Below, piece after piece: positions 50,787 through 59,809 of a stretch of DNA of 64,000 nucleotides. The stretch lies in assembly GCA_965279295.1 (NCBI GenBank), contig CBDIHQ010000011.1; one strand, 5' to 3'. Source of the DNA: Aquabacter sp965279295. Lineage in GTDB: Bacteria > Pseudomonadota > Alphaproteobacteria > Rhizobiales > Xanthobacteraceae. The first letter of the stretch is position 1. Each line of letters opens with the position of its first letter. The notes under the pieces are model-generated. The model was not told the DNA's origin and did not search any database. It saw only the letters and a list, made by a program, of their open reading frames with translations. The translations under genes were made by a program, and so were the position numbers.

Positions 50787-51449
50787 CTACCTTGTGATGA
50801 TTATTGCGGGGACGCGTGTTTCGGTCTCGCGGTTATGAGCAAACCGCTTGGCGGCCGATGCCTTCTTGCCGCCTCGCTTGCCGCCCAGGGCGACGTAGGC
50901 GCGGATGGGCGATTGATAGCCAAACCTGATGCGCGCCACGTTGCCGAAGCGTTTGGCGGCAAGCGCCGCAGTCACTTCGTATACGCCATCAGGCGCTTGC
51001 TTGGACAGGCCGCGCTCGATCTTGCGGGCGTAAGGTACCGTCGACAGATAGACGTACTCTTTCGCCAGTGGAATGGTCGGCGATTGCGGGTCTATTTCGA
51101 CGCCGTCCGCGAACAACACATGCGACTTGCGATACTTGCCAGAGCGAACCGGCGAGTGCTTGATGAGCAGCAGGTCGATGAAGCCGAACATATCGTCCAT
51201 GACCTCGAAGTCGTGAACGATTACGCCGTCTGGGTTGACGGCATCCTCGGACTTCCCCGGCGAGCCATCGACGATGGTTAGATGCGGTGGGATGGCCCCT
51301 AGGGCCTTGCGGTTGGTTTCCTGTGCCTCGGCAAGGTTGGACCTCGCAAACGCCGCCAGGGCTGCGCTGCGGGCTTGTGGCGACATTTCCTCGGCAAACC
51401 AAACCTCGGCATTGCGGTTGATGATGCTGATCCGGGTGGAGATCGCCAT
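50787..51449 (-). CDS. Phage neck / minor tail protein (HK97 gp10-like)
   Basis: The 220-residue protein is in the place of HK97 gp10/tail completion proteins, between the connectors and the tail terminator. The RIxxGLSKQAPDGVYEVTAALA and GYQSPIRAYVAL segments are compatible; the assignment rests mainly on position. Confidence 0.6.
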   Translation of the reverse strand: MAISTRISIINRNAEVWFAEEMSPQARSAALAAFARSNLAEAQETNRKALGAIPPHLTIVDGSPGKSEDAVNPDGVIVHDFEVMDDMFGFIDLLLIKHSPVRSGKYRKSHVLFADGVEIDPQSPTIPLAKEYVYLSTVPYARKIERGLSKQAPDGVYEVTAALAAKRFGNVARIRFGYQSPIRAYVALGGKRGGKKASAAKRFAHNRETETRVPAIIITR

Positions 51450-51455
51450 TAGCGA

Positions 51456-51812
51456 TTAGCCATCGACCTGCAACTCGATCCGCACCACGCGGCCGGCCAT
51501 GCGCATCGGCACAGCGCCTGTGACGTTGCGCTCGCGGCCATCGACCACCAGCTTGTCGCCAACCTCCGGCCAGCCTTGCGGCCCAGGCCATGCTGCGGCG
51601 GCGATCTGTGTGGGGGAGAGGATGGCCTTGCTGCCGCCCTGGACAATGCCGCCGACGAGTTCCTCTGGAGCGTATCCGCGTACGTGCGCCTGGACGGTGA
51701 CGTCCGACGCCACCCGAGCGGCTCCGAGGCCCGTGTAGCGCCGAAGCGTGGCCGGGGCACCATTGCGGGCTAGATGGCGGTCAAGGGCGGCAACGGCTGT
51801 TTCTGGCGTCAT
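51456..51812 (-). CDS. Phage head closure-like protein
   Basis: The ATG at 51812 overlaps the upstream stop (TGATG), giving 118 residues. It is beta-rich at the end (DKLVVDGRERNVTGAVPMRMAGRVVRIELQVDG), as in head-tail stopper proteins; role by position. Confidence 0.62.
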   Translation of the reverse strand: MTPETAVAALDRHLARNGAPATLRRYTGLGAARVASDVTVQAHVRGYAPEELVGGIVQGGSKAILSPTQIAAAAWPGPQGWPEVGDKLVVDGRERNVTGAVPMRMAGRVVRIELQVDG

Positions 51813-52438
51813 CAGGGCCCCCAGATACGGAAGCGGGCGAGCATGCTGTCCGACGCCTGCTTGGCCATGTCGGCTGCCTGCGTGGTGAGTGCCCACTCGG
51901 TGGAGCCAACGCCGTCGACTGTCTCGCGTTTCACAAAGACGTCCTCGCGAGCCATGGCCCGGAGACGCTGCGCGATCAGGATGACGGCCATGCGCGCCGG
52001 CATAAGCTGCGGGTCGTTGTCCTCATAGCCGGCCACGAAGCGGACGGTCACGGCGTTAGGCGCAGGGAGCACCTCGGGCCATGTCTGGCCATGTGCCGGC
52101 ACGAGCGTCGCGATGGGAGCGCCGCATGTGGTGTACGCGTCCTCAGGGAGGGTTTGCAGTACGCCGGCCGTGTCCAGATAGGTCACGGAGACGATGGAAC
52201 GCAGCGGCGGGAACGGAAGGGCAATGCCGGACTTCAGTACGCACCCGTGCACGACCAGTTCGATGGTTTGCTCGCCGAAAGCGCGTCCAACCCAACTGGT
52301 GGGTGGCTCGATTTCGGCCTGGGCGGCAGCGACAAGCATGCTCACCAGCATGTCGTCGCCACCGTCGATGATCCGCATGAATCGCTTGGCTTCCGCCAGC
52401 GAAACAATCGGCAGCGGGGGCTCAATGATGCGGATCAT
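51812..52438 (-). CDS. Head-tail connector protein (gp6-like)
   Basis: The 208-residue protein begins with PPLPIVSLAEAKRFMRIIDGGDDMLVSMLVAAAQAEIE, the helical start of phage gp6-like connector proteins, which form the ring beneath the portal. Confidence 0.85.
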   Translation of the reverse strand: MIRIIEPPLPIVSLAEAKRFMRIIDGGDDMLVSMLVAAAQAEIEPPTSWVGRAFGEQTIELVVHGCVLKSGIALPFPPLRSIVSVTYLDTAGVLQTLPEDAYTTCGAPIATLVPAHGQTWPEVLPAPNAVTVRFVAGYEDNDPQLMPARMAVILIAQRLRAMAREDVFVKRETVDGVGSTEWALTTQAADMAKQASDSMLARFRIWGP

Positions 52439-52442
52439 GGGG

Positions 52443-52649
52443 TTACGCTCGCTTGGCGCGAGTCCTCACTGGTGCGTCGGCCGCTGGGTCGGCAGGGGCA
52501 GCCTCGCCGTCAGGGCCGGCCACGAAGCCGGCCTCAACAAGACCGGCCTCGACGCTGCCGAAGTCACGCTCATCACCGGGAACAAGTTGCTCCACGGTGA
52601 AGCCGTCCGCTGCGTAGCGGAACGGCGCGATTACGACGCCCATGCTCAA
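52443..52649 (-). CDS. Small phage head-region protein
   Basis: A 68-residue protein with an Ala/Asp-rich second half; its start is close to the next gene, which overlaps by ATGA. Not recognised. Confidence 0.6.
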   Translation of the reverse strand: MSMGVVIAPFRYAADGFTVEQLVPGDERDFGSVEAGLVEAGFVAGPDGEAAPADPAADAPVRTRAKRA

Positions 52650-53032
52650 GCCGTCGGGCGGTAGTCGGGATGGCCCTTGATGACCACGACGCCGACCACG
52701 ATGGACGTGCCGGAGGTGTAGGTCACGACGGCGCGGACGTAACGCTTGGTGCCCTTGTAGCCGAACCAGTAGGTGGAGCTTGCGGCAAGCGCAGTCGGCG
52801 CGGTGCCGAGATAATCACCCGCAGCAACGTCGGTATACGTCGAGTTGTCGTCCGACTCCTGCAGCTTCACGCCGAACAGGCCGGCCGACACGATGGCGCC
52901 CGTGGTTACGCCGATTGCAGCGGAATTGAACCCGCGAAGGTCGATACCGGTACCATTGACGAGGGCAGTCTGAGCCGCCGGGACAACAGACGTCACCAGC
53001 GCAATGTTGGAATAAAGGTCTCGCTTGGCCAT
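52646..53032 (-). CDS. Phage head decoration-like protein
   Basis: The 128-residue beta-type protein follows the capsid gene after a terminator, in the place of decoration or head-fibre proteins. LQESDDNSTYTDVAAGDYLG and KRYVRAVVTYTSGTS are typical of a widespread small virion-associated family. Role inferred. Confidence 0.65.
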   Translation of the reverse strand: MAKRDLYSNIALVTSVVPAAQTALVNGTGIDLRGFNSAAIGVTTGAIVSAGLFGVKLQESDDNSTYTDVAAGDYLGTAPTALAASSTYWFGYKGTKRYVRAVVTYTSGTSIVVGVVVIKGHPDYRPTA

Positions 53033-53055
53033 ATCAGCCTAACTCCTTGAATTGT

Positions 53056-53084
53056 AGAAAGAGAAAGGGCGCCCGAAGGCGCCC
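53056..53084 (-). terminator. Intrinsic terminator after the capsid gene
   Basis: Read leftward, GGGCGCC-TTCG-GGCGCCC with a UUCG tetraloop is followed by TTTCTCTTTC. It lies 12 bases past the capsid stop, and should help keep capsid mRNA level high relative to downstream genes. Confidence 0.88.
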
Positions 53085-53095
53085 TGCTGATTGGC

Positions 53096-54439
53096 TTACG
53101 CCGAAGTGACCATGAGCTTGACCGCTTCGAAGTTCACGACATCGCCGCCAACGCGCCGACGGTTGTAAAACTTGACGAACGGCTTGGCCGTCAGGTTGTC
53201 GCGCAGCAGCGTGATGCCGAGGCGATCCACGATGGTGTACGCGGCGCGGAAGTCGCCGAACGCCACCGAGAGGCTAGAGGCCGCGACCGTGGGCATGTCC
53301 TCGCAGCGGACCACCGGGAAGCTGAGCACCGTCGCCGGCTGGCCGCCACGAATGTCACCCATCTGCCAGAGGTAGTTGCCCTGGCCGTCCTTCAGCTTCA
53401 TGACGTCGCGCACGGTGGTGCGCTTCATCAGGAAGTTGGCGTTCGTGGTGTAGAAGTCCTTCAGCGCGAACACGAGGTTGTAGAACGCATCTGCAGTCAG
53501 CGCGTTGGCGCCACCGGAGACAATCTGCTCGATGGTGCCATTCGTGGTACCGCTGCCATAGGTCAGAAGACCGCGGGGCTGGTTGGTACCGGAGCCGGTG
53601 AAGAACGCGGTCGCTTCGATGCGCCCCATCTTCTCGCCGACCTTATTGGCCACCCAGGCTTCGATATCGAGACCGGCGTCTTCGATCATGTTCTGGGTAA
53701 CGCGAGGCTCCGCGAACATCTCGTGGGCGAAGATCTTGGTAGAGCCAAGCTGCGAAGTGCTGGTTTCGCTGGGCGCCGTGGTCTCACCGACCCAGCCTCC
53801 GTTCCCGAATTCGCCCTCATCGCGCGGGATCTCGAGTTCCTTGCCGCCGATGCTCTCGACCGTAGCGAGGGCGCGAAGGTTGGAGGTCTCATAGACCTTC
53901 TTGATGATGCGGCTGGAAACCGTCACCGGCACCAGATAGCCGCCGTCCGGATCGGAGCCGGTCTGCATCGCCGCCTGATACTCGGGGCGCATCGCCGCCT
54001 CGGCGCGAGCACGCATGAAGGACTTAAACGCCTTCGCATAAGCAGCGTATGCCTCGGCGTCGGCCTGAACTTCGGTGTTCACACCGAGCTTGCCTTCGGT
54101 CACGAGCTTCGCCTTCGCAAAGTCGAATGCAGCCTTGGCCTCGGCGGCGACATCATCGCCACCCCATCCGGCGGCAACGCCGGGAAGCTTCAGGGCGGTG
54201 TCGAGACGCTCAACCTCGGCGGTGATGGTCTTGAGGCCCTTCTCAAGTACGGCGTGCTTCGTCTCGACGGACTCGGCGAGCACCTTGATCTTCTCGGTGA
54301 CAAGCGGATCGACCTTCTTGCCGCTCGAGTCGATTTCGTCACGGAGCGCCTTCAGATCGCGCTGGGTGCTCTCAGTGAGAGTCTTCACGTCGCCGCCGAT
54401 CTGGCTGATGTCCTTGACGATGTCTTCAGTGGTGGGCAT
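53096..54439 (-). CDS. HK97-fold major capsid protein
   Basis: The 447-residue protein has an N-terminal coiled-coil delta domain (about residues 1-130), then the HK97 fold with SDPDGGYLVPVTVSSRIIKK, AEPRVTQNMIEDAGLDIEAWV and FFTGSGTNQPRGLLTYG, a block typical of the family. The delta domain is expected to be removed by the adjacent protease. Confidence 0.95.
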   Translation of the reverse strand: MPTTEDIVKDISQIGGDVKTLTESTQRDLKALRDEIDSSGKKVDPLVTEKIKVLAESVETKHAVLEKGLKTITAEVERLDTALKLPGVAAGWGGDDVAAEAKAAFDFAKAKLVTEGKLGVNTEVQADAEAYAAYAKAFKSFMRARAEAAMRPEYQAAMQTGSDPDGGYLVPVTVSSRIIKKVYETSNLRALATVESIGGKELEIPRDEGEFGNGGWVGETTAPSETSTSQLGSTKIFAHEMFAEPRVTQNMIEDAGLDIEAWVANKVGEKMGRIEATAFFTGSGTNQPRGLLTYGSGTTNGTIEQIVSGGANALTADAFYNLVFALKDFYTTNANFLMKRTTVRDVMKLKDGQGNYLWQMGDIRGGQPATVLSFPVVRCEDMPTVAASSLSVAFGDFRAAYTIVDRLGITLLRDNLTAKPFVKFYNRRRVGGDVVNFEAVKLMVTSA

Positions 54440-54448
54440 TAGCCCCTC

Positions 54449-55330
54449 CTAGTTCTGATGTGGGAAAGCCGCACGGGCGCTCTGAAGCGCGGCGGCGAGT
54501 GCGGTCAGGTCCACGTCAGCGCCAGGCATGACTTCGGACTTGTTCATGGTGGTGGTGTTGCCGGCGCGGATGTCCCTGATCAGGGATCGCGCCTGCGTCC
54601 GAGTGCGCCCAGCGTCACGCATGAGCACCTTCTCGATGTCTTCCTCGGTGGAGTAATCGAGGTCTTCTTCAGCGTTCCACGCCAGCGCCGTTGGCGCCCT
54701 CGCGTAGACCGACAGATCGAATTTCGCCTTCGCGCCGGCCTCGTTGTGGGGCGCGACTGAGGTTGCGAAGCCCTTCTCAACCGCCTCTTTGGCGGTCATC
54801 CAAGTTTCGTCATCCATCATCCGCTTGATGTCGCGAATGCCAGCCTTGGTTTGCGCCGCGTATGTGCGTGCCAGCGCGTCGTCGATCTTGGCGAGAACGG
54901 CCGATACTTCGCCGAAGTCGTGCCGGTTGCCGACAGCCACGGTCCACGCGTTGTGGATCATCATGAAGCTGTTTTCAGCCATCACGACTTCGTCGCCGGC
55001 CATCGCGATGATGGAGGCGATGGAGGCAGCCATGCCGACCACCTCTACGCGGACCTTGCCGTCGTGAGCGAGGAGGTCGTTATAGATGGCGATGCCATCG
55101 AAGACGTCGCCGCCCGGACTGTTGATGCGCAGGACGATGTCGCCAGATGTGTCGCGGAGCTGAGAGCGGAAGCGCTTGGCGTTCACGCCCCAATATCCAA
55201 TCTCGTCGTAGAGATCGATCGTGGTAGCGGCATCGCTGGCGGCCGCCACGAACTGCGTGTTTAGGGCGCGCGCAAAGAAACGCTCTCGGCGATCTCCCGA
55301 GAGGGGCGAGCCGATGTCAATTTTATCCAT
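54449..55330 (-). CDS. ClpP-type prohead protease (S14/S49 family)
   Basis: The 293-residue protein has the ClpP fold: INSPGGDVFDGIAIYNDL, catalytic Ser in GMAASIASIIA, and His in MMIHNAW. It processes the capsid protein and scaffold during head maturation. The C-terminal 90 residues are charged and may serve as scaffold. Confidence 0.93.
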   Translation of the reverse strand: MDKIDIGSPLSGDRRERFFARALNTQFVAAASDAATTIDLYDEIGYWGVNAKRFRSQLRDTSGDIVLRINSPGGDVFDGIAIYNDLLAHDGKVRVEVVGMAASIASIIAMAGDEVVMAENSFMMIHNAWTVAVGNRHDFGEVSAVLAKIDDALARTYAAQTKAGIRDIKRMMDDETWMTAKEAVEKGFATSVAPHNEAGAKAKFDLSVYARAPTALAWNAEEDLDYSTEEDIEKVLMRDAGRTRTQARSLIRDIRAGNTTTMNKSEVMPGADVDLTALAAALQSARAAFPHQN

Positions 55331-55338
55331 GGATGTTC

Positions 55339-56574
55339 CTAGGCGGCCGCAGCAGGAGCCGGCTTGGCGGGCTCTGGCGCGTTATCGTTGACCTGAATCG
55401 CCGGGTTCTCGTAGACGTCGCCACCCTCGTAAGGGTTCATGTTCTCGCGGCCACGGACCTCGTTGGCGCTCATGATTTTGTTCTGAACCAGTATGGAATA
55501 CCCCTCCATGCGGGTCTTGAAGTCGCCGCGGAGGATGTCTTCGAACAGGAACTCGGCGAAGTATTCGTCGCGCTCATCGGGCGCCAAAAGGTCTTGGTTG
55601 ATGCGCGCCTCGATGCGTTTTGCCCAGGGCCGCAGCACCTGGTTCACGAACTCTAGCGACTGGTGTTCAATGTTGTTGTTCGTACTGCGCGAAAGGTCGC
55701 CGATCATATGCGCCGGAACGCGGAAAATTCCGGTGATCTCGGTACGCTGGAACGCGCGGGTCTCAAGGAACTGAGCGTCATCCGGGTTGATGGACAGCGC
55801 AACCCACTCCATTCCCTCTTCGAGGATGAGAGGCCGGCTTGAGTTGGAGAGGCCGCCGTACTTCGTCTCGAACTGAGTGCGCAGCGACTCGATAGCCTCG
55901 CCGCCAACTGTCTGTGTTGTCTTGAGCACGCCGCTCGGCTTCACGCCGTTGCGATAGAGGTGCGCCCCGAACTTCTCGGCCGCCATTCCGAGGCCGATGG
56001 CCTCGCGCGCCAGGGAAATCAACGACTGGCCGACATAGCCCTTCGGCATGGGGCCGCGCAGATGGTGAATTTCAGACGGCTTAAGCCGCTTTCGCATGTT
56101 GTTCGGTAGCGTGACGGTGTAAATGGGCGAGTAATCTCGCGCCTGCTCGATCGTCACCGGATCCGGATTGAGCGGGACCAGCCCCTCACATCGGCCCAGG
56201 TTATCCCGCTGCACATACGCGTAGCCATTGCCGCGCGTCGCCAGATTGATCATCTGGCCTTCGAAATACTCGTACGATGTGTTCCAGGCGCTCGCTTGAT
56301 CGTGCAGCACCCGATACAATGGATGGTCCGTCGCCCTGTCCTTGCCGCCATCCTTGCGGCGTCGGTACAGGATGCAAGGCAAGCTAGCCAAGCTCTCCGA
56401 CAGCACCCTGACGCAGGCCAGCACAGTGGTGTAGCGCAAGGACGCTTCAGGGGAGATATACATCCCAGTGCCGGTCTCTACACTGCCCTCAAGGGCTTTT
56501 AGCAGATCCTTGCTGTTCTCGATCCCGCGTTCGACGTCTGACGAGCCAAGGATGGCTCCGAACAGGCCGGCCAT
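55339..56574 (-). CDS. Phage portal protein (HK97 type)
   Basis: The 411-residue protein has the typical start of HK97 portals with YTTVLACVRVLSESLASLPCILYRR, then GNGYAYVQRD and the block GMEWVALSINPDDAQFLETR, LSRSTNNNIEHQSLEFV. It forms the dodecameric DNA entry ring. ATG at 56574. Confidence 0.95.
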   Translation of the reverse strand: MAGLFGAILGSSDVERGIENSKDLLKALEGSVETGTGMYISPEASLRYTTVLACVRVLSESLASLPCILYRRRKDGGKDRATDHPLYRVLHDQASAWNTSYEYFEGQMINLATRGNGYAYVQRDNLGRCEGLVPLNPDPVTIEQARDYSPIYTVTLPNNMRKRLKPSEIHHLRGPMPKGYVGQSLISLAREAIGLGMAAEKFGAHLYRNGVKPSGVLKTTQTVGGEAIESLRTQFETKYGGLSNSSRPLILEEGMEWVALSINPDDAQFLETRAFQRTEITGIFRVPAHMIGDLSRSTNNNIEHQSLEFVNQVLRPWAKRIEARINQDLLAPDERDEYFAEFLFEDILRGDFKTRMEGYSILVQNKIMSANEVRGRENMNPYEGGDVYENPAIQVNDNAPEPAKPAPAAAA

Positions 56575-56729
56575 CAGGTCTGACCTCTCGAGAGTGCGAG
56601 TACGCCGGCAAGGACAAGCAACCCGCCAACGATGAAGCCGGCGGGCTCATAGATGCGCCAAGCGCCATAGGAAATAGACGCGACGGCCAGGAGTCCGGCT
56701 GCGTCGCGCGCGAAGACAAGAGCCCTCAT
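56574..56729 (-). CDS. Small membrane protein between terminase and portal genes
   Basis: A 51-residue frame that is easy to overlook. Its ATG (56729) overlaps the terminase stop and its TGA overlaps the portal start. It has two hydrophobic helices (AAGLLAVASISYGAWRIY and FIVGGLLVLAGVLAL). Similar tiny membrane proteins lie here in other HK97-like phages; role unknown. Confidence 0.75.
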   Translation of the reverse strand: MRALVFARDAAGLLAVASISYGAWRIYEPAGFIVGGLLVLAGVLALSRGQT

Positions 56730-58633
56730 ATTTCGATGAACCCTCTCGTCTTATAGACGCTTTCACGTTTGACGGGAGCGCCATCAGTGGCGGCTCCGAT
56801 TGCCATTGCGAGCGCAACGGCGACGTCGATGCGAACCGACGCCTTGGCTTTGACGAACCAACGGTTCCCCTGCGGATCCGAGTCGAATGTCGAGCCCATC
56901 ATGGCCGTCATCAGAACAGGGCTGCTCCGAAGCCGGATACGTCCGTCGATGATCATGTTTTCCAGTTCGGCGACCGAACCAGGCATCCAAAGACCCTGCG
57001 GCGGCTCTACACGAGCGCGCTTCGCCGCCTCGACTTTCGCGGGCTCTGGCTTCGCGCGGTTTTTGCCACCCTGCGGGTGGGCTACGTGCTCAACATTGAC
57101 GCCAATGGCCTCGACTTCCGCCCTGAACTTGTCATAGGCGTACCTGTCGTAAGCCACGCACTGGATGTCGTACGTCTGGTCGATTTCTTGCAGTCGCGCC
57201 GCGACGAAGTCGTAGCGGATGCGTTCACCGGGCGGCGCATTGAGCCAGCCGTCACGCACCCATACGTCGTATGGCGCCTTGTCTGCCTTGGATCGTGCTT
57301 CCAACGTGTCTTTCGGTGTCCAACCCTCCACCCACGCGTCGAACGTAGGCAGTCGAACAATGCTCTCGTCGGGCCGCTTCACGTCTATGAAGCCGGTCGG
57401 GACCGCGCACGCCAGCGCCGTGATGTCCTTGCTGGACGACAAGTCCACGCCGCAGAACACCTTGTGGGTGCGATGCACTTTCTCCGGGTCGAAGTCGGCC
57501 ATGACCGCCTCGACCTTGGCGCGCGACATCCACGCCTTGTCCGCGTCCGTCCAGACGCAGAAATGCAGGCGCAAAATGTTGTTCATCTTGCCGGGAACCT
57601 GGTTGGCTTCCGCCACCACTCCTGCCAGATAGTCGTGTGTCAGGATGGTTCCGAGGAGCGGGTTCGCCTTCGCCCAGCACGATGAATCCTTGAGAGGATC
57701 GTCGTCCTTATCCAGGCAGCAGATGAACGCAAACACGGCGTCGCTGCCGTCCCATGTGTCGCCGACATAGGTTAGGTCGTCGTCCGGCGCCTGTGTGCCA
57801 AGCACCACCTTCACAGCGCGCGTGCGCTCTTCCCAGCACACCGAGTTTCGGTCGCTGCCGCTGTTCGTGATCATCAGCAGCAAGGGCTGCCGGCGGAATT
57901 TAAAGCCGCGCTGCAACATCTCCATGATGCCGCGATCGGGATGTTCGTGGACCTCGTCGCAGAGCGCAAAATGTGGGCGCGGGCCAGAGCCGGACTTGCC
58001 GGCCTCTTTCGAGATGGGGCGGAAGAACGACTGCGACCTGTGATGTGCGATGTTGAACTCGCGCCCAAGGCCACCACTAAATTTCAACCGCTTTGGGACA
58101 AATCCGGGCGCCTGTCGCGCCATCTTGCAGGCGTCCTGAAACAGGATCTGCGCTTGCTCCTTCTTGGCAGCAGCGGCATAGATCTGAGCGCCGGCCTCTT
58201 TGTCGGCCATCAGGCCGTAAAGCCCTACCCCGCCAGCCCAGGGGCTTTTGCCATTCCCCTTCCCTTCCTCAATATAAGCCGTCCTGAAGCGGCGCGATCC
58301 GTCCTGACGCTTCCATCCGAAGATGGATCCAAGCTTGAACGCCTGCGAGGGGTGGAGTTTGAAGGGTCGGCCATCAAACTGGCCTTCGCTTAGTTTGAGC
58401 TTCTCCTCGAAGTAGCGAAGCACGTGTAGCGCCGCATCCTCATCGAACCACAGGCCGCGCTCGTGGCCGCGGGCTACGTCATCGAAGTGTCGGCGACATG
58501 CGGCGCGCACCAGGGGGCCGACTACTTCTTCTCCACTCAGGACGGCTCGGGCGTAATCTTCGACGCGCTGCTGCGCAGGACCAACCTCAGTCGTCGAGGA
58601 GGTCGTCTTTTTCTTCATCCTCATCAGGGACAT
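56726..58633 (-). CDS. Terminase large subunit
   Basis: The 635-residue protein has an ATPase domain with a Walker-A-like EEGKGNGKSP, Walker B and catalytic Glu in LCDEVHEH, and a C-terminal nuclease beginning with FCGVDLSSSKDIT. It belongs to the Terlarge family of HK97/phiC31-type phages. It cuts and pumps DNA into the head. Start codons ATG at 58633, 58624 and 58618 are all possible; the gene overlaps the small subunit gene. Confidence 0.94.
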   Translation of the reverse strand: MSLMRMKKKTTSSTTEVGPAQQRVEDYARAVLSGEEVVGPLVRAACRRHFDDVARGHERGLWFDEDAALHVLRYFEEKLKLSEGQFDGRPFKLHPSQAFKLGSIFGWKRQDGSRRFRTAYIEEGKGNGKSPWAGGVGLYGLMADKEAGAQIYAAAAKKEQAQILFQDACKMARQAPGFVPKRLKFSGGLGREFNIAHHRSQSFFRPISKEAGKSGSGPRPHFALCDEVHEHPDRGIMEMLQRGFKFRRQPLLLMITNSGSDRNSVCWEERTRAVKVVLGTQAPDDDLTYVGDTWDGSDAVFAFICCLDKDDDPLKDSSCWAKANPLLGTILTHDYLAGVVAEANQVPGKMNNILRLHFCVWTDADKAWMSRAKVEAVMADFDPEKVHRTHKVFCGVDLSSSKDITALACAVPTGFIDVKRPDESIVRLPTFDAWVEGWTPKDTLEARSKADKAPYDVWVRDGWLNAPPGERIRYDFVAARLQEIDQTYDIQCVAYDRYAYDKFRAEVEAIGVNVEHVAHPQGGKNRAKPEPAKVEAAKRARVEPPQGLWMPGSVAELENMIIDGRIRLRSSPVLMTAMMGSTFDSDPQGNRWFVKAKASVRIDVAVALAMAIGAATDGAPVKRESVYKTRGFIEI

Positions 58634-58976
58634 TCACCTTCGAGGCGTCGGCCGGGTTTGCACCCATCTGGCCGAGGCATTGGCGCAGCAAATTGAGCGC
58701 CTGCACGCCGACCTCCTCGCCTCCGATGAGGCGGCCATAGATGCTGGCGGCAATGCCGAGGTGGGCGCGGTGTGAGCTATTCAGCCAAGGCAGATCCTTG
58801 ACGAGATCGTTCCACGCGGTGCGCGCGTGGTTGGTGCCGTTGTTCTTGATCCAGATCGGCGGCGGCCCTAGCGGGCCTGTTCCGGAGGGATCTGCCCTGT
58901 CACGGAACCGCTGCGGATCCTTTGTGTCCCGCGCCTCAGCTTTTGCCTTGGCGAGGGGTGTTCTCGGCCTTGGCAT
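58587..58976 (-). CDS. Terminase small subunit (P27-like)
   Basis: The 129-residue protein sits before the large subunit, has the NNGTNHARTAWNDLVKDLPWLNSSHRAHLGIAASIYGRLIGG block of P27-type small terminases, and an acidic tail (PDEDEEKDDLLDD). It binds the packaging site. Confidence 0.85.
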   Translation of the reverse strand: MPRPRTPLAKAKAEARDTKDPQRFRDRADPSGTGPLGPPPIWIKNNGTNHARTAWNDLVKDLPWLNSSHRAHLGIAASIYGRLIGGEEVGVQALNLLRQCLGQMGANPADASKVNVPDEDEEKDDLLDD

Positions 58977-59130
58977 GAGGGCACCTTTAGGTCATGTTTT
59001 GAATTGCGGACGTGTGCACGATGGCCCGTTGTCGGTCAGGGCCCCCAAAGGGCCCAAGGAACGGACCCACCCCCCGTATGCCTGATAATAAGGCACACAT
59101 TGTAATAATGTTGCGTCTAATGTGCTGATT

Positions 59131-59167
59131 GAGCAACAATATTGCTCATGATGCCATATGATATGGC
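59131..59167. promoter_or_regulatory. Two inverted repeats upstream of the terminase genes
   Basis: GAGCAA-CAATA-TTGCTC (59131-59147) and GCCATAT-G-ATATGGC (59153-59167) are perfect inverted repeats in the AT-rich gap 58977-59174 between the HNH and terminase genes. They may be binding sites for TerS (cos or pac region) or for a late regulator. Confidence 0.45.
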
Positions 59168-59174
59168 AAACTTA

Positions 59175-59480
59175 CTATATTGGCCATCCATCCGGCCCGA
59201 ACAGGATGACATCCTGCCCCAACTCCATCCGCTTCTTCGTGCTGTCGTGATGGTACTTGCACAATGGCTGGAGGTTGGCCCTATCCCAGAACAGCGCCTC
59301 GTCGCCCCTGTGAGGCTTGACGTGGTCGACCACGGTGGCCGGCTCAATGACTTCAGCCACCATGCACATGGTGCACAGTGGCGTCTCGCTCAGCACCGAT
59401 GCCCTCAGCCTAAGCCACCGTGCGGTGACATAGAGGTGGTGCCAGGGCTTAGTGGACTGTGTCGTTGGGCGACGGGCCAT
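59175..59480 (-). CDS. Phage HNH endonuclease next to terminase
   Basis: The ATG at 59480 gives 101 residues with LCTMC, VVDHVKPHRGD and ANLQPLCKYHHDSTKK, an HNH core with zinc Cys. Phages with cohesive ends often encode such a nuclease beside TerS/TerL, where it helps packaging. It overlaps the upstream gene by 32 bases. Confidence 0.88.
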   Translation of the reverse strand: MARRPTTQSTKPWHHLYVTARWLRLRASVLSETPLCTMCMVAEVIEPATVVDHVKPHRGDEALFWDRANLQPLCKYHHDSTKKRMELGQDVILFGPDGWPI

Positions 59481-59721
59481 ACTGCACCAGCATGTCGGCA
59501 TCGAAGACGTCACGCAGCGGGCCCACCCAGCAGCCCTCTACGTCGGTGCCCTCGAACCACACCACAGATACGTCGCCGCACTCCTCGCACACATCCTCTA
59601 CGGTCATGCGCTGCCCACCAGAGGTGAGCACCACCACATCGCCGGGGGCGAGGCTGTAGGCATAGGGTGCCAGGACTGCTGACTGCGCATCGGGGTAGAG
59701 CCCCCAAGGGGTGTCGATCAT
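59449..59721 (-). CDS. YodC/DUF2158-like small protein
   Basis: The 90-residue protein contains LAPGDVVVLTSGGQRMTVEDV and VVWFEGTDVEG, the DUF2158 pattern (KPGDxVxLKSGGPxMTV...WF). Two CxxC-like cysteines (CEEC) are extra. Function unknown. Confidence 0.78.
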   Translation of the reverse strand: MIDTPWGLYPDAQSAVLAPYAYSLAPGDVVVLTSGGQRMTVEDVCEECGDVSVVWFEGTDVEGCWVGPLRDVFDADMLVQYGPSPNDTVH

Positions 59722-59789
59722 CGGGCACCTGCCGCAGTGAGCATGGCATTGGCCGCGCGAATGACGGCGCTCCAGAACGTGGCTCGCAT
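59718..59789 (-). CDS. 23-residue leader-like ORF coupled to the YodC-like gene
   Basis: AAGGAGA lies at ideal distance from the ATG at 59789, and the TGA overlaps the next start (ATGA). The peptide is short and basic. It may act as a translational leader or be a true microprotein. Confidence 0.5.
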   Translation of the reverse strand: MRATFWSAVIRAANAMLTAAGAR

Positions 59790-59809
59790 GTGGTCTCCTT
59801 CGGTGTGGT

